Positions 9,450 through 18,550 of a DNA stretch of 64,000 nt are shown in pieces. Each line of letters opens with the position of its first letter. Within the stretch, counting starts at the first letter, position 1. A program made the translations under genes and the position numbers. This DNA is from K189A clade bacterium. GTDB taxonomy: Bacteria > Pseudomonadota > Gammaproteobacteria > Pseudomonadales > Azotimanducaceae. Location: NCBI GenBank assembly GCA_902631405.1, contig CACOYI010000002.1, positions 1 to 64,000 of the forward strand. Direction: 5' to 3'. Under the pieces are notes generated by a model. The model made no database searches. It saw only the letters and a program-made list of their open reading frames with translations, and had not been told where the DNA came from.

Positions 9450-10040
9450 CTACCCATTCTTTGCCAAGGGCTGAGATATCCCTGGATCCTCTGATACTAT
9501 CAAGCTGGGGTTGCTCGCCTTCTTGCTGATCTTACAGATTGCTCTATTTTCGCCGATATGAGTGCCGCATGCGAAGGAATCGCGCTCCGAGTCTTCCGAC
9601 GACCAGTAAAAAGTCTCAGTATCTATGTTCGGAAAAGCCGTCACGTCAATGCCAGGAGAATGGCAGGGAACGCTCGTGAGCTTCTCATACTCTCGCTGTG
9701 TTGGTAATCGCCAGTTGCCAGTTGTCTTAGTTGAGCTGACGGCCGCTAGTCTGAAGTTCTTGACAGTACCTCGGACAGTTTCAAAATCGGAGTCGAGAAC
9801 CTCTCCTGCGCACCTTCCATTCTCGAAAGATTGCCCGAGAGGACACCTATACCAGTAAAGTTGGGTCACGCTGTCTTTAATCAGTCCGTTGCCTAGGTCA
9901 GTAAAGTCCGAGCTAGCGATCTTAGAGAAGTATTCGTTGCAAGCAACATCTACTTTTTCTTCGCTCGCGCAGCCTACAAGAATCGCTGCCACCAAAAGTC
10001 CGAATGAGGCGGCAGGAATGTTTTCTAAAAAATAAGTCAT
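9450..10040 (-). CDS. DUF1566 (Lcl-like) lipoprotein
   Basis: Function unknown. I chose the ATG at 10040 rather than 10067 because AAGGAAGGGAG sits directly upstream. This gives a lipoprotein signal peptide with lipobox VAAILVGC, so the mature protein is probably anchored to a membrane. The body has the DUF1566/Lcl C-terminal pattern (FTDLGNGLIKDS..TQLYWYRCP, NWRLPTQREYEKL, TFYWSSE). Cysteines at the start of the domain and in CPLGQ/GRCAG may form disulfides. It lies alone between the tRNA and an unrelated regulator-like gene. Confidence 0.75.
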   Translation of the reverse strand: MTYFLENIPAASFGLLVAAILVGCASEEKVDVACNEYFSKIASSDFTDLGNGLIKDSVTQLYWYRCPLGQSFENGRCAGEVLDSDFETVRGTVKNFRLAAVSSTKTTGNWRLPTQREYEKLTSVPCHSPGIDVTAFPNIDTETFYWSSEDSERDSFACGTHIGENRAICKISKKASNPSLIVSEDPGISQPLAKNG

Positions 10041-10224
10041 AACTACTCTCCCTTCCTTTGGAAACATTCCAAAATGGTGGGGCGCTAGGCCTCTCCTTAC
10101 AGGCTCAAGCTTCCCAGATGCACTAATCCAAAATATAAGATTAAAAGAGCCAAAAGAAAGAGGAAGTTATGAGTCTATTTATTGGATTCAAAAATATGTG
10201 CTAAATAATGAATCTTTGATTTGA

Positions 10225-10668
10225 TTGGTTGGTTTTTCTTATGTAGCATTTTTGTCTAAGTTGTTGTCGTTACTAAAGTTGGGAAGAGATAACAGAAATC
10301 TAGAGGGTCTTGATGTTCGGTTGGCGAATATCCTAATTTGGATGGTGGATAATGATAACGAGCTGCTTGCCTTCTTTTTTAATACTCGTTATTCCGTTTT
10401 CTTTTTGAACACCTTTCTCTTGAGATATAGGGAAGAAGGCGCACTGTCTAGAGAGCAGTGTTTAGATATTGGCGCGCATTTAAGGTCTCGAACACACAGA
10501 CAGCAATTCATTGACGAGAGTATAAGCAGGGGCTTCCTTGAGAAAGATATTTCTAAGGAAGATAAACGTCGCGTTTTAATCAGCCCAACAGAAAAAACTC
10601 TTCGGCTCTTTGCAGAGTGGTCGAAACTGTACCATGATACTCGCCGCTTAACTTTTGGTGGGGAATAG
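10225..10668 (+). CDS. Small MarR-like winged-helix protein
   Basis: 147 aa, start TTG at 10225. A stop codon lies immediately upstream in frame, so the start cannot be earlier. The middle and C-terminal part resembles a MarR-type winged helix: SREQCLDIGAHLRSRTHRQQFIDESISRGFLEKD followed by the wing-like KRRVLISPTEKTLRLF. The N-terminal ~50 residues are hydrophobic-helical and would make the dimer interface. It converges on the monooxygenase gene and could regulate the catabolic cluster. Assignment rests on pattern only. Confidence 0.55.
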   Translation: MVGFSYVAFLSKLLSLLKLGRDNRNLEGLDVRLANILIWMVDNDNELLAFFFNTRYSVFFLNTFLLRYREEGALSREQCLDIGAHLRSRTHRQQFIDESISRGFLEKDISKEDKRRVLISPTEKTLRLFAEWSKLYHDTRRLTFGGE

Positions 10669-12180
10669 CTAAGCCGCGCTCTCTAGATCGTTATCTCCTG
10701 GTGCCGCAAAGACTGTCAAGTTCGGCTTTATCTCTTCAAATAGAAGAGAGCCATCCTCGAGGGGTGCTTCCCGAATAAGTTTCTTGTCGAACATATAGTT
10801 TTGTGTATTTCTCCATGGGTCCCGACTGCCCTGCTTTGGCATTAGGTGCATGGTCCTTTGCATGTAACCTGCGGAGAAGTCCTGAACCCAGTCTTCTAAA
10901 CTCATGTCCAAGTCCTCCTTTTGAATTCGAGGCATACATTGTTTTACGCCTTTTTTGTCCATCTCATTAAGGAGCCGACATGCATATTCGGAGGTGAGGT
11001 CCGCTCGTAGCGTCCAAGAAGCGTTGATGTAGCCGAAAGTTTGGATGAAATTAGGCACTTCCGCGTACATCATTCCTTTGTATGAAACCAGTTTCGGCAT
11101 AGAGAGCTTCTGTCCGTCCACTGAGACACTGGCTCCCCCCAGAAATTCCATATTGAGACCAGTGGCTGTAACGATAATATCAGCTTCAATGAAATCGCCT
11201 GAGGAGACTAAAATTCCTGTTTCTTGAACCCGATCTATTGTGTCTGTAATGACGTCGACTCGCCCCTGATTAATGCTTTCGTAAAGGTCTCCATTTGGAA
11301 GTAAGCAAAGCCTTTGATCCCACGGATAATAGGATGGTGTGAAATGTTTTTTCACATCAAATTCTTTGTTTAATGCGGCCTTTGTCATACCGATGAGGTT
11401 TCTTTTTGCCTCTTCCGGTTTAGCACGCATTCGTTTGTACATAAAACTTTGGAGCCACGTATTTTTTAGTCTCGTTAATGAGTAAGCGAGCTTGCTTGGG
11501 AGCCATTTTCTTAAGAAATTCGCGATAGCATCCTGGTCAGGTCTTGCAACCACATAGGTCGGAGACCTTTGCAGCATGGTCACCTTGGAAGCCTTCTGGG
11601 CTACGTTAGGGACGATGGTCATAGCGGTCGCGCCGCTTCCTATGACAACTATTTTCTTGTTATCAATTTCGAGGTCTTTTGGCCAATGTTGAGGGTGAAC
11701 AAGAGTGCCCTGAAAGTTTTCGATACCTGCTATCTGGGGTGTGTATCCTTTCTCGTAGTTATAATAGCCACTACAAATCATCAAGAAATTGCAGTTTAAA
11801 CTCTTCTCTCGTCCTTCCTCTAGAAGTGAAACAGTCCACGTTTTGGAAACGCTCGACCACGAATAGTCCAATACCTTGTGATTAAAAAATATATGTGGAT
11901 ATAAATCGTATTCATCAGCGGTTTCTTTTAGATAGGATTTTATGGACGGGCCATCCGCTATAGCCTTGGCATCAGTCCAAGGTTTGAAGCTAAATCCCAA
12001 AGTGTGCATGTCGCTATCGGATCGGATACCTGGATACTGAAATAGGTCCCACGTCCCGCCAATATCGCTTCGACTTTCAAGTATTTTGAAGCTTTTTTGA
12101 GGGCAGTGCATTTTAAGATGACATGCCGAGCCGATCCCCGATATGCCAGCTCCAACTATTAAAACGTCATAATCTTTCAA
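10669..12180 (-). CDS. Flavin-dependent Baeyer-Villiger-type monooxygenase
   Basis: FAD/NADPH enzyme that inserts oxygen into ketones or oxidises heteroatoms. An N-terminal FAD Rossmann motif (VGAGISGIG) and GGTWD, the BVMO fingerprint FQGTLVHPQHWP (F-x-G-x3-H-x3-W-P), and a second Rossmann motif (VIGSGATA) for NADPH are visible. The open frame extends to 12252, but TTG at 12180 is preferred: AAGGA lies 7 nt before it and it places the FAD motif 6 residues from the N-terminus. About 503 aa. It follows the AtuA-like gene by 10 bp, so probably the last gene of that operon. Confidence 0.88.
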   Translation of the reverse strand: MKDYDVLIVGAGISGIGSACHLKMHCPQKSFKILESRSDIGGTWDLFQYPGIRSDSDMHTLGFSFKPWTDAKAIADGPSIKSYLKETADEYDLYPHIFFNHKVLDYSWSSVSKTWTVSLLEEGREKSLNCNFLMICSGYYNYEKGYTPQIAGIENFQGTLVHPQHWPKDLEIDNKKIVVIGSGATAMTIVPNVAQKASKVTMLQRSPTYVVARPDQDAIANFLRKWLPSKLAYSLTRLKNTWLQSFMYKRMRAKPEEAKRNLIGMTKAALNKEFDVKKHFTPSYYPWDQRLCLLPNGDLYESINQGRVDVITDTIDRVQETGILVSSGDFIEADIIVTATGLNMEFLGGASVSVDGQKLSMPKLVSYKGMMYAEVPNFIQTFGYINASWTLRADLTSEYACRLLNEMDKKGVKQCMPRIQKEDLDMSLEDWVQDFSAGYMQRTMHLMPKQGSRDPWRNTQNYMFDKKLIREAPLEDGSLLFEEIKPNLTVFAAPGDNDLESAA

Positions 12181-12190
12181 TGTCTGATCC

Positions 12191-13963
12191 TTAAATTCCG
12201 TTAGCCAACGACTCGGGCACTTCAATATATTTCGCGCGCAAATATTCACCAAGAGATTTGGCTTGTTTGTCTATTCGGTGATTGGAGGCCGCTCCCGTAC
12301 CAAGTACGCCTTTTATATAAAAGTTCATAGCCAAAAGGTTTGGCATGTCATAGCGTTCCACGTCATAAACACCAAAGTCGGGAGCTAACCTTTTGAATTC
12401 TTCAACAGTCAGATATTCGTTAAGGAAGCTGTAAGCCTCTTCTGACGTCGCCCAGACGCCAACATTTGCGTTGCCGCCTTTGTCTCCAGATCTAGTGCCG
12501 AACAGACGGCCAAAATGGATTTTCTTTGTAGGGCCGCTCGGTGCCGGAGGTATATTCGTTGGGACTTCTTGATAGTAGATCTCCTCCAGATCGAGTTGTT
12601 GTGTGGATTTAACCTCGATTATCTCTCCACCGATATGGAGTTTCTCAGTGACTTTCTTACTATCTATTAGGGAGGGCCAATGAATAATTGCGGGGCCACC
12701 ATTAAATCCTGCGGCGCCTCGTCCGGTATTACCGGGAATTCCTGCTAATCCTAGTTCTGTTACCTTTGCTGAAAACATTCGGCCGAATTTGTTTGGATCT
12801 TTGTGAGTGATTGTTACTCTTAATGCAGCATGCGCGACTTCATTAGAATCTGGATCATCATGATCGCTTCGGATTAATTGCACATCGACATCGTCGAACT
12901 GCTCCCTGCCACCGAGGTTATGGAATACAGCATCAAGGTAAACCTCAGCTTTTTTCTCTATATCGAGCCCCGTAAGCAACGTTTCCATTGATTGTTTGTA
13001 TGGACCGCGGGTATTAAAGCAGACTTTGTGAGTACTTGGCGGGCTGCTTCCTCGCGTTCCGCTCACGTACACTCTGTCCGGACCGGTTTGCTCTATTTGC
13101 ATCGTATCAAAATGCGCTATTACGTCGGGGTTGTAGTAGGCCGGTGTGGAAATTTCATAGAGCAACTGAGCTTTTACCGTACCAACGGATACTAGCCCGC
13201 CCGTCCCCGGATGCTTTGTTATCGTAAAGCTCCCATCGCTCTCTATTTCAGCTATTGGGTAACCAACATCTCTGTAGCTGGGCACTTCCTCAAAGAATGC
13301 ATAGTTGCCGCCGCAACATTGCGCGCCGCACTCTATGATATGTCCAGCCGCCAGAGCACCTGCGAGGGCATCATAGTCGTCCCGTTGCCAGTTGAATTTC
13401 CATGCGGCCGGCCCGATTACGACAGCGGCATCAGTCACTCTTGGGCAGATGACTATATCTGCACCCTGATCGAGCGCTTCCTTGATCGCCCAACCACCGA
13501 AATACACGTTAGCAGTGAGAGATTCTTGATCTGTGTCTTTCAGATCCATGCCCGTATCGAGATTGGTGAATTTTTCGCCTTGGTTCTGAAGATCTCCCAA
13601 TCTTTCAAGTAGATCGTCGCCATCAATGTAAGCGACTTTGGCCTCGAGATTAAGCTCAGCGAGTATTTTCTCAACCTCTTCGGCCATACTCTTGGGGTTC
13701 AAACCTCCCGCATTGCTTACGATCTTGATATTTCTTTCTAGGCAATCTGCCGCGACTTCTTTTACCTGCTTCAGGAATGTACCTACATAACCCATGTTTT
13801 CGCCGCGAGTTTGCTTTTGGTTGTAGAGGATCGACATGGTCAGTTCGGCAAGATAGTCTCCAGTGAGGACGTCTATAGGTCCTCCATCAATCATCTCTCT
13901 GGCTGCCGCCAAGCGATCCCCGTAAAACCCGCTACAATTTCCTATTCTGATTACATCGCTCAT
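12191..13963 (-). CDS. AtuA-like acyclic terpene utilization protein (DUF1446)
   Basis: 590 aa. The N-terminal DUF1446 domain (IRIGNCSGFYGDR, DVLTGDYLAELTM, VSNAGGLNPK) is followed by the C-terminal AtuA-like domain from about residue 485 (FGRLFGTRSGDKGGNANVG). AtuA is needed for citronellol/geraniol use in Pseudomonas, but its chemistry is unresolved. Related genes also sit beside other acyl-CoA carboxylases. It is the fourth gene of a minus-strand run (carboxyltransferase, biotin carboxylase, hydratase, AtuA, monooxygenase), so it probably acts on a CoA-linked branched intermediate. Confidence 0.9.
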   Translation of the reverse strand: MSDVIRIGNCSGFYGDRLAAAREMIDGGPIDVLTGDYLAELTMSILYNQKQTRGENMGYVGTFLKQVKEVAADCLERNIKIVSNAGGLNPKSMAEEVEKILAELNLEAKVAYIDGDDLLERLGDLQNQGEKFTNLDTGMDLKDTDQESLTANVYFGGWAIKEALDQGADIVICPRVTDAAVVIGPAAWKFNWQRDDYDALAGALAAGHIIECGAQCCGGNYAFFEEVPSYRDVGYPIAEIESDGSFTITKHPGTGGLVSVGTVKAQLLYEISTPAYYNPDVIAHFDTMQIEQTGPDRVYVSGTRGSSPPSTHKVCFNTRGPYKQSMETLLTGLDIEKKAEVYLDAVFHNLGGREQFDDVDVQLIRSDHDDPDSNEVAHAALRVTITHKDPNKFGRMFSAKVTELGLAGIPGNTGRGAAGFNGGPAIIHWPSLIDSKKVTEKLHIGGEIIEVKSTQQLDLEEIYYQEVPTNIPPAPSGPTKKIHFGRLFGTRSGDKGGNANVGVWATSEEAYSFLNEYLTVEEFKRLAPDFGVYDVERYDMPNLLAMNFYIKGVLGTGAASNHRIDKQAKSLGEYLRAKYIEVPESLANGI

Positions 13964-13991
13964 GAGTTCCCCCTAGCCGCGCGTTGCGAGC

Positions 13992-14771
13992 CTAATCTAG
14001 ATTAATCCATTTTGCCTTTCGTTTTTCTCTGAACGCAGCCATTCCCTCAGCCCCCTCTTCAGATCTAAACATTCTGGCGCTCCATATCGCTGTCTCCTCA
14101 AAGCCCTCAGCAGTTGATAATTGAGGCACCCGTCGAACCAGTTTTTTGCATTCTTGTACGGCTATCGGTCCGCCAAGATTGATCATGTCTATCTCTTCGT
14201 TGACTGCTTTTTCAAGTTCGTCCTCATGAACAGCTCTGTGAGCAAAGCCCATTTCTACTGCCTGTTTGCCAGAAAATCTCTCGCCCGTTAGGAATAGCTT
14301 CATCCCGTGGTGGGTGCCGAGTTTAGGTAAGCAGACTACTGATATGACTGCCGGAATAACTCCGATGCGAACCTCGCTAAAACTGAATTGGACATCTTCT
14401 TTAGTGATGACGATATCCGCGGCACCAACCAACCCCAAACCTCCAGCGAAGGCTGCACCGTTAATTGCTGCTATAACCGGCTTTGGACTATCCATAATTG
14501 CATTTAATACATCAGGATACGGCACCGCACGACTGCTTCCTTCAGACAACTGTCCTGGTGGGCTTTTTAGGTCAGCTCCAGCGCAAAAAGCAGGTCCTGA
14601 CCCAGTAATGACAATGGACCGTACAGCATCATCTTCATTTGACGCTTTTAGGTGGTCAAAAAGTTCGGTAACCAGGACGGCTGATAAAGCATTCCTATTT
14701 TCAGGACGATTTAGAGTAATCCAGGCCGCGCCATTTTTAATCTCATAGAGGGTTGCTTCGGTATTACTCAA
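13992..14771 (-). CDS. Enoyl-CoA hydratase/isomerase family protein (AtuE/LiuC-like)
   Basis: Crotonase-fold enzyme of 259 aa. Features are the NRPENRNALS start, oxyanion-hole region GPAFCAGADLK, and AINGAAFAGGLGLVGAADIV with the second backbone NH. The position between a biotin-dependent carboxylase and an AtuA-like protein suggests it hydrates the carboxylated enoyl-CoA, as isohexenylglutaconyl-CoA or methylglutaconyl-CoA hydratases do. It starts 1 bp after the carboxylase stop. Exact substrate unknown. Confidence 0.88.
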   Translation of the reverse strand: MSNTEATLYEIKNGAAWITLNRPENRNALSAVLVTELFDHLKASNEDDAVRSIVITGSGPAFCAGADLKSPPGQLSEGSSRAVPYPDVLNAIMDSPKPVIAAINGAAFAGGLGLVGAADIVITKEDVQFSFSEVRIGVIPAVISVVCLPKLGTHHGMKLFLTGERFSGKQAVEMGFAHRAVHEDELEKAVNEEIDMINLGGPIAVQECKKLVRRVPQLSTAEGFEETAIWSARMFRSEEGAEGMAAFREKRKAKWINLD

Positions 14772-14772
14772 A

Positions 14773-16755
14773 TTATTCTCCTTCCTCTTCCTCGAGGGTC
14801 ACGAGCAGCTGTTCATTCTCAACTTGCTCCCCAACCTTTGTCTGGACTGATCCAACTATGCCGTCCCTTGGCGCGGTGATCCTGTGCTCCATCTTCATAG
14901 CTTCTAGAATTACAAGAACATCGCCCTTTTTGACCGTATCTCCAGGTTTGATGTCTATTGATAAAATGGCTCCCGGCATAGGGGCGACCAGGCCTCCTCC
15001 GAAATCATCTGAACTCGATATTGGATAGCGTGGAAGTTCCTTAAACTCGAAATCGCAGAACGTGCTATGAACTAACCATTCTTGGCCGATTTTATCCAAA
15101 GTATACTGAGATCTCTGCCCGTCTATATCAATCTCAACGCTTCCGCAACCAGAGTCGATCACTGTTACGACATGACTCGTCTCCTCGAAAGAGAAGTTGA
15201 AGGAATTATCCCGGTTCGACTTGTAGCGAAGTTTGATTTCCTCTCCATACGCTTCAAGTGTCAATTCCTCATCGGGCATCGTAGAGTTTCGCCAACCACC
15301 ACGAATTCTTTTATTGATCTTCGAATTGGCTCTTCTTTTAGCCTGCGATTCAATCGCTATCGCGATCGCCGCCGACTGCAAAGCCTCCTGATCCTTAGGA
15401 ATTACCCGGTCTGGATTAACACGCTCAATAAAATCTGTCGTTGTGTCTCCCGAGATGTATTCATCAGTTCTTAAGGTGTTTACAAGGAAGTCGCGGTTGG
15501 TAGTCAGACCCTGAATACGCGTAGTCTCAAGAACCCTAGCAAGTCTGGCTGCTGCTTCTCGACGAGTCGGCGCATGAACCGTGACCTTTGCGATCATTGG
15601 ATCAAATTCAGTGGTGATGATACTTCCTGTTTCCACTCCTGAATCGAACCTAGCTCTTCCTATTGTCGATGGCTCCCAGGCGATAACAGGTCCTGGGGAA
15701 GGCAAAAAGTTTTTCTCTGGATTCTCCGCGTAGAGTCTAGCTTCGATCGCATGCCCTTCAATAGAAAGCTCTTCTTGGTTAAAAGACAAAGCTTCTCCCT
15801 CAGCCACTCGGATTTGTTCTCTCACTAGGTCTTTCCCAATGATCTCCTCAGTGACAGGGTGCTCCACTTGAAGTCGCGCATTAACCTCCAAGAACCAAAA
15901 CTCATCCCCACTCAACAAAAATTCTACGGTTCCTGCTGAGGAGTAGCCAAGTTTTTTCGCTGCAGCGATGGCTGCAGCGCCCATCCTCTCGCGGATATTT
16001 TCTGTGACCGCTGGAGAAGGGGCCTCTTCGATTATCTTTTGGTGCCGCCTTTGAATGGAGCACTCTCTCTCGAAGCAATGCACCAAATTGCCATGAGTAT
16101 CTCCAAGTATTTGAATTTCTACATGCCTAGAAACATCCAACCACTTTTCTAGGAAGACCGTATCATCACCAAAAGAATTAAGTGCTTCGCGTTTCGCGCC
16201 CTCTACTGCTGCCTCCAGATCCTCCTTCGTCTCGACAATCCGCATGCCTCGACCACCGCCGCCCGCGGAAGCTTTGACTAAAACGGGGTAACCGATTTCA
16301 TCGGCCGCTTTAAGCACATCTAATTTATCGTTAATCTCGATCGCAGGAAGAGTAGGGACACCAGCTTCCGTCATAAGATTTTTTGCGGACAATTTGTCGC
16401 CCATAAGCCCGATGACCTCTGGTGAGGGACCAATCCACTTGATGCCAGCGTCGATTATCGCCTGAGCGAATCCCTCATTTTCTGAAAGAAAGCCGTATCC
16501 TGGATGAACAGCATCTGCGCCGCTGCGCTTGCAAGCATTGATGACTTTCTCAACGTCGAGATAGGTTTCTGTCGAGGTCCTACCTTCGAGGAAAATAGCC
16601 GTGTCCGCTTCATTTACAAAAGGCGCTCTAGCATCACCTTCAGCAAAAATTGCCACCGTGCTTATACCCATGTCATGGGCAGTCCTCATAATCCGCCTCG
16701 CTATCTCCCCGCGATTGGCAACTAGCAGTTTTTTTATTGGTGTTACATCCGCCAT
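14773..16755 (-). CDS. Acyl-CoA carboxylase, biotin carboxylase/carrier subunit
   Basis: 660 aa alpha subunit of a methylcrotonyl-, geranyl- or propionyl-CoA carboxylase type enzyme. An N-terminal biotin carboxylase domain (KLLVANRGEIARRIMRTAHDMG, GGGGRGMRIV ATP-grasp loop, EVNARLQVEHPVTE) and a C-terminal biotinyl domain with Lys621 in EAMKMEH are present. It overlaps the upstream carboxyltransferase gene by 13 bp, so the two subunits are translationally coupled. The presence of AtuA points to a branched enoyl-CoA substrate rather than propionyl-CoA. Confidence 0.92.
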   Translation of the reverse strand: MADVTPIKKLLVANRGEIARRIMRTAHDMGISTVAIFAEGDARAPFVNEADTAIFLEGRTSTETYLDVEKVINACKRSGADAVHPGYGFLSENEGFAQAIIDAGIKWIGPSPEVIGLMGDKLSAKNLMTEAGVPTLPAIEINDKLDVLKAADEIGYPVLVKASAGGGGRGMRIVETKEDLEAAVEGAKREALNSFGDDTVFLEKWLDVSRHVEIQILGDTHGNLVHCFERECSIQRRHQKIIEEAPSPAVTENIRERMGAAAIAAAKKLGYSSAGTVEFLLSGDEFWFLEVNARLQVEHPVTEEIIGKDLVREQIRVAEGEALSFNQEELSIEGHAIEARLYAENPEKNFLPSPGPVIAWEPSTIGRARFDSGVETGSIITTEFDPMIAKVTVHAPTRREAAARLARVLETTRIQGLTTNRDFLVNTLRTDEYISGDTTTDFIERVNPDRVIPKDQEALQSAAIAIAIESQAKRRANSKINKRIRGGWRNSTMPDEELTLEAYGEEIKLRYKSNRDNSFNFSFEETSHVVTVIDSGCGSVEIDIDGQRSQYTLDKIGQEWLVHSTFCDFEFKELPRYPISSSDDFGGGLVAPMPGAILSIDIKPGDTVKKGDVLVILEAMKMEHRITAPRDGIVGSVQTKVGEQVENEQLLVTLEEEEGE

Positions 16756-18380
16756 GTGCCGTACTCCTTAGTCCCTTCTACTTTGTTGTTGTAACAAGCC
16801 GATAGAGACATGGCGATAACGTCTCTGGTATCCCGTGGATCAATCATGCCATCGTCCGCTACTCTTGAAGTGGCGAACAAGCCATCCGAGCCCTCGTCTT
16901 GCCAGTATTCAGAAGCTTCGGCTCGTGCACGGTCCGCCTCTTCATCGAACTTCTCTCCTCTGCGCTCTGCTGAAGCGCGGCCAACGATAGACATAACCCC
17001 AGCCATTTGCTTGCCGCCCATGACAGCGATTTTTGAAAACGGCCATACATAGGTAAAGCGAGTGCCAAACGCACGTCCACTCATCCCATAGTTTCCAGCC
17101 CCATAGGACGCGGCAAGAATGACGGTGATATGCGGGACAGTTGAATTGGACACCGCGTTGATCATTTTCGATCCATTTTTGGTGATACCTCCTTGTTCAA
17201 AGGCGGTGCCGACCATGTAACCAGTTATGTTGTGGAGGAATAGGAGTGGCACATTAATCTGATTACATAACTGAATGAACTGAGCAGCCTTCTCTGACGA
17301 TTCGGAAAAAAGAGGTCCATTATTGCCTACTATCCCGATACGATATCCGTGGATCGTAGTCCAGCCAGTCACCAGTGTAGGCCCATAGAGTGGTTTAAAC
17401 TCTTCAAAATAGGAACCGTCAGATATTCGGGCGATAACTTCTCTGATATCAAAAGGGGCTTTGAGATCTTTTGAAACCATGCCCAGCAAGTCTTCAGAAT
17501 CATAGATAGGATCTTCGTAGTCTGGATTGGGCTCAGGGCCTAGCTTTTGCCAATTCAGGTGGGCTATCACTTCCCTGCAAAGACGAATACCATCCATCTC
17601 GTCTTTGGCCAGATAGTCGCCAAGACCTGACACCTGGGTGTGCATATCGGCTCCCCCCAGGTCTTCCTCATTTGCATCCTCTCCGGTAGCCATCTTAGTG
17701 AGAGCCACTCCACCTAAGAAGACCTTGGATTGGTTTTTGATGAAAATATTGTAGTCACTCATCCCCGGCTGATAGGCGCCACCTGCAGTAGAGGCACCGA
17801 AAACTACTGAGATAGTGGGAATTCTCATTTTTGATAGTTCGGTTATCTCGTAGAATAGTCGTCCCGACTCGGCAAAGTGACCAATGTTTCTTTGCAGTGC
17901 CTTTTCAGGATCTTCTCCGCTTCCTCCTTGTCCCCTGAGGTCTGCGCCGGCCGACTCCACAAACTGAACGTAGGGAAGGCGATTTTCTCGAGCGATCTCG
18001 AGACCCCTCATTAACTTTTTGCTATTAAAATTATTGAAAGCGCCTGCTCTCACCGACGGGTCATGTCCAAGAATGACACATTCAACATCCTCTATGGTTC
18101 CTATGCCTACAACGAATCCTGAACCGATTGCATAAGGCGAACGCCATGCCGCCAAAGGACTGATTTCAAGGAAGGGCGCATCTCTATCAAGCACGTGTGC
18201 AATTCTCTCTCTTATGGGCATCTTGTTGCGAGACTTCAGTCTTGCCATCGCTTCTTCACCACCGCCTTGAGCGGCTTCATCATAAAGTTCTTGTAGTTGG
18301 CTCAACCTTTCGTGCATATCTGATAGGTTTTGCTGAAACACCTCGCTTCGCGTGTCCAGCTTGGACTCTAGTACTGGCAT
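16743..18380 (-). CDS. Acyl-CoA carboxylase, carboxyltransferase subunit
   Basis: Beta subunit transferring CO2 from biotin to an acyl-CoA. The open frame reaches 18431, but ATG at 18380 is preferred because GGGGAGC lies just upstream and MPVLESKLDTRSE is the usual family N-terminus, giving 545 aa. Crotonase-like halves carry VVFGASTAGGAYQPGMSDY and GNYGMSGRAFGTRF with FTYVWPFSKIAVMGG. First gene of the minus-strand operon. The 170-bp gap to the divergent acyl-CoA dehydrogenase should hold both promoters. Confidence 0.92.
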   Translation of the reverse strand: MPVLESKLDTRSEVFQQNLSDMHERLSQLQELYDEAAQGGGEEAMARLKSRNKMPIRERIAHVLDRDAPFLEISPLAAWRSPYAIGSGFVVGIGTIEDVECVILGHDPSVRAGAFNNFNSKKLMRGLEIARENRLPYVQFVESAGADLRGQGGSGEDPEKALQRNIGHFAESGRLFYEITELSKMRIPTISVVFGASTAGGAYQPGMSDYNIFIKNQSKVFLGGVALTKMATGEDANEEDLGGADMHTQVSGLGDYLAKDEMDGIRLCREVIAHLNWQKLGPEPNPDYEDPIYDSEDLLGMVSKDLKAPFDIREVIARISDGSYFEEFKPLYGPTLVTGWTTIHGYRIGIVGNNGPLFSESSEKAAQFIQLCNQINVPLLFLHNITGYMVGTAFEQGGITKNGSKMINAVSNSTVPHITVILAASYGAGNYGMSGRAFGTRFTYVWPFSKIAVMGGKQMAGVMSIVGRASAERRGEKFDEEADRARAEASEYWQDEGSDGLFATSRVADDGMIDPRDTRDVIAMSLSACYNNKVEGTKEYGTWRM

Positions 18381-18550
18381 GTTTGCTCCCCAAATAGCGT
18401 AAACACTAATTCCTTTGGCGTTTGAACCCAAAGGGCTAGTTAAAGTATCAGAAACAAAAGCGGTCTATAAGACTTTTTGTGTTAATTTACGACGCAGAAG
18501 CGGGCAACTTAAGTATGTCCGCAGGTTCCAAGACATAACTGGGGAATTCG

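Noticed and set aside
10225-10668. Mobile-element or toxin gene
   Set aside because: Sequence pattern is closer to a MarR-like winged helix; no partner antitoxin, integrase or inverted repeats were seen.
12181-12252. Upstream start of the monooxygenase
   Set aside because: These codons overlap the AtuA-like gene and have no family match; TTG 12180 has the ribosome-binding site and fits the FAD motif position.
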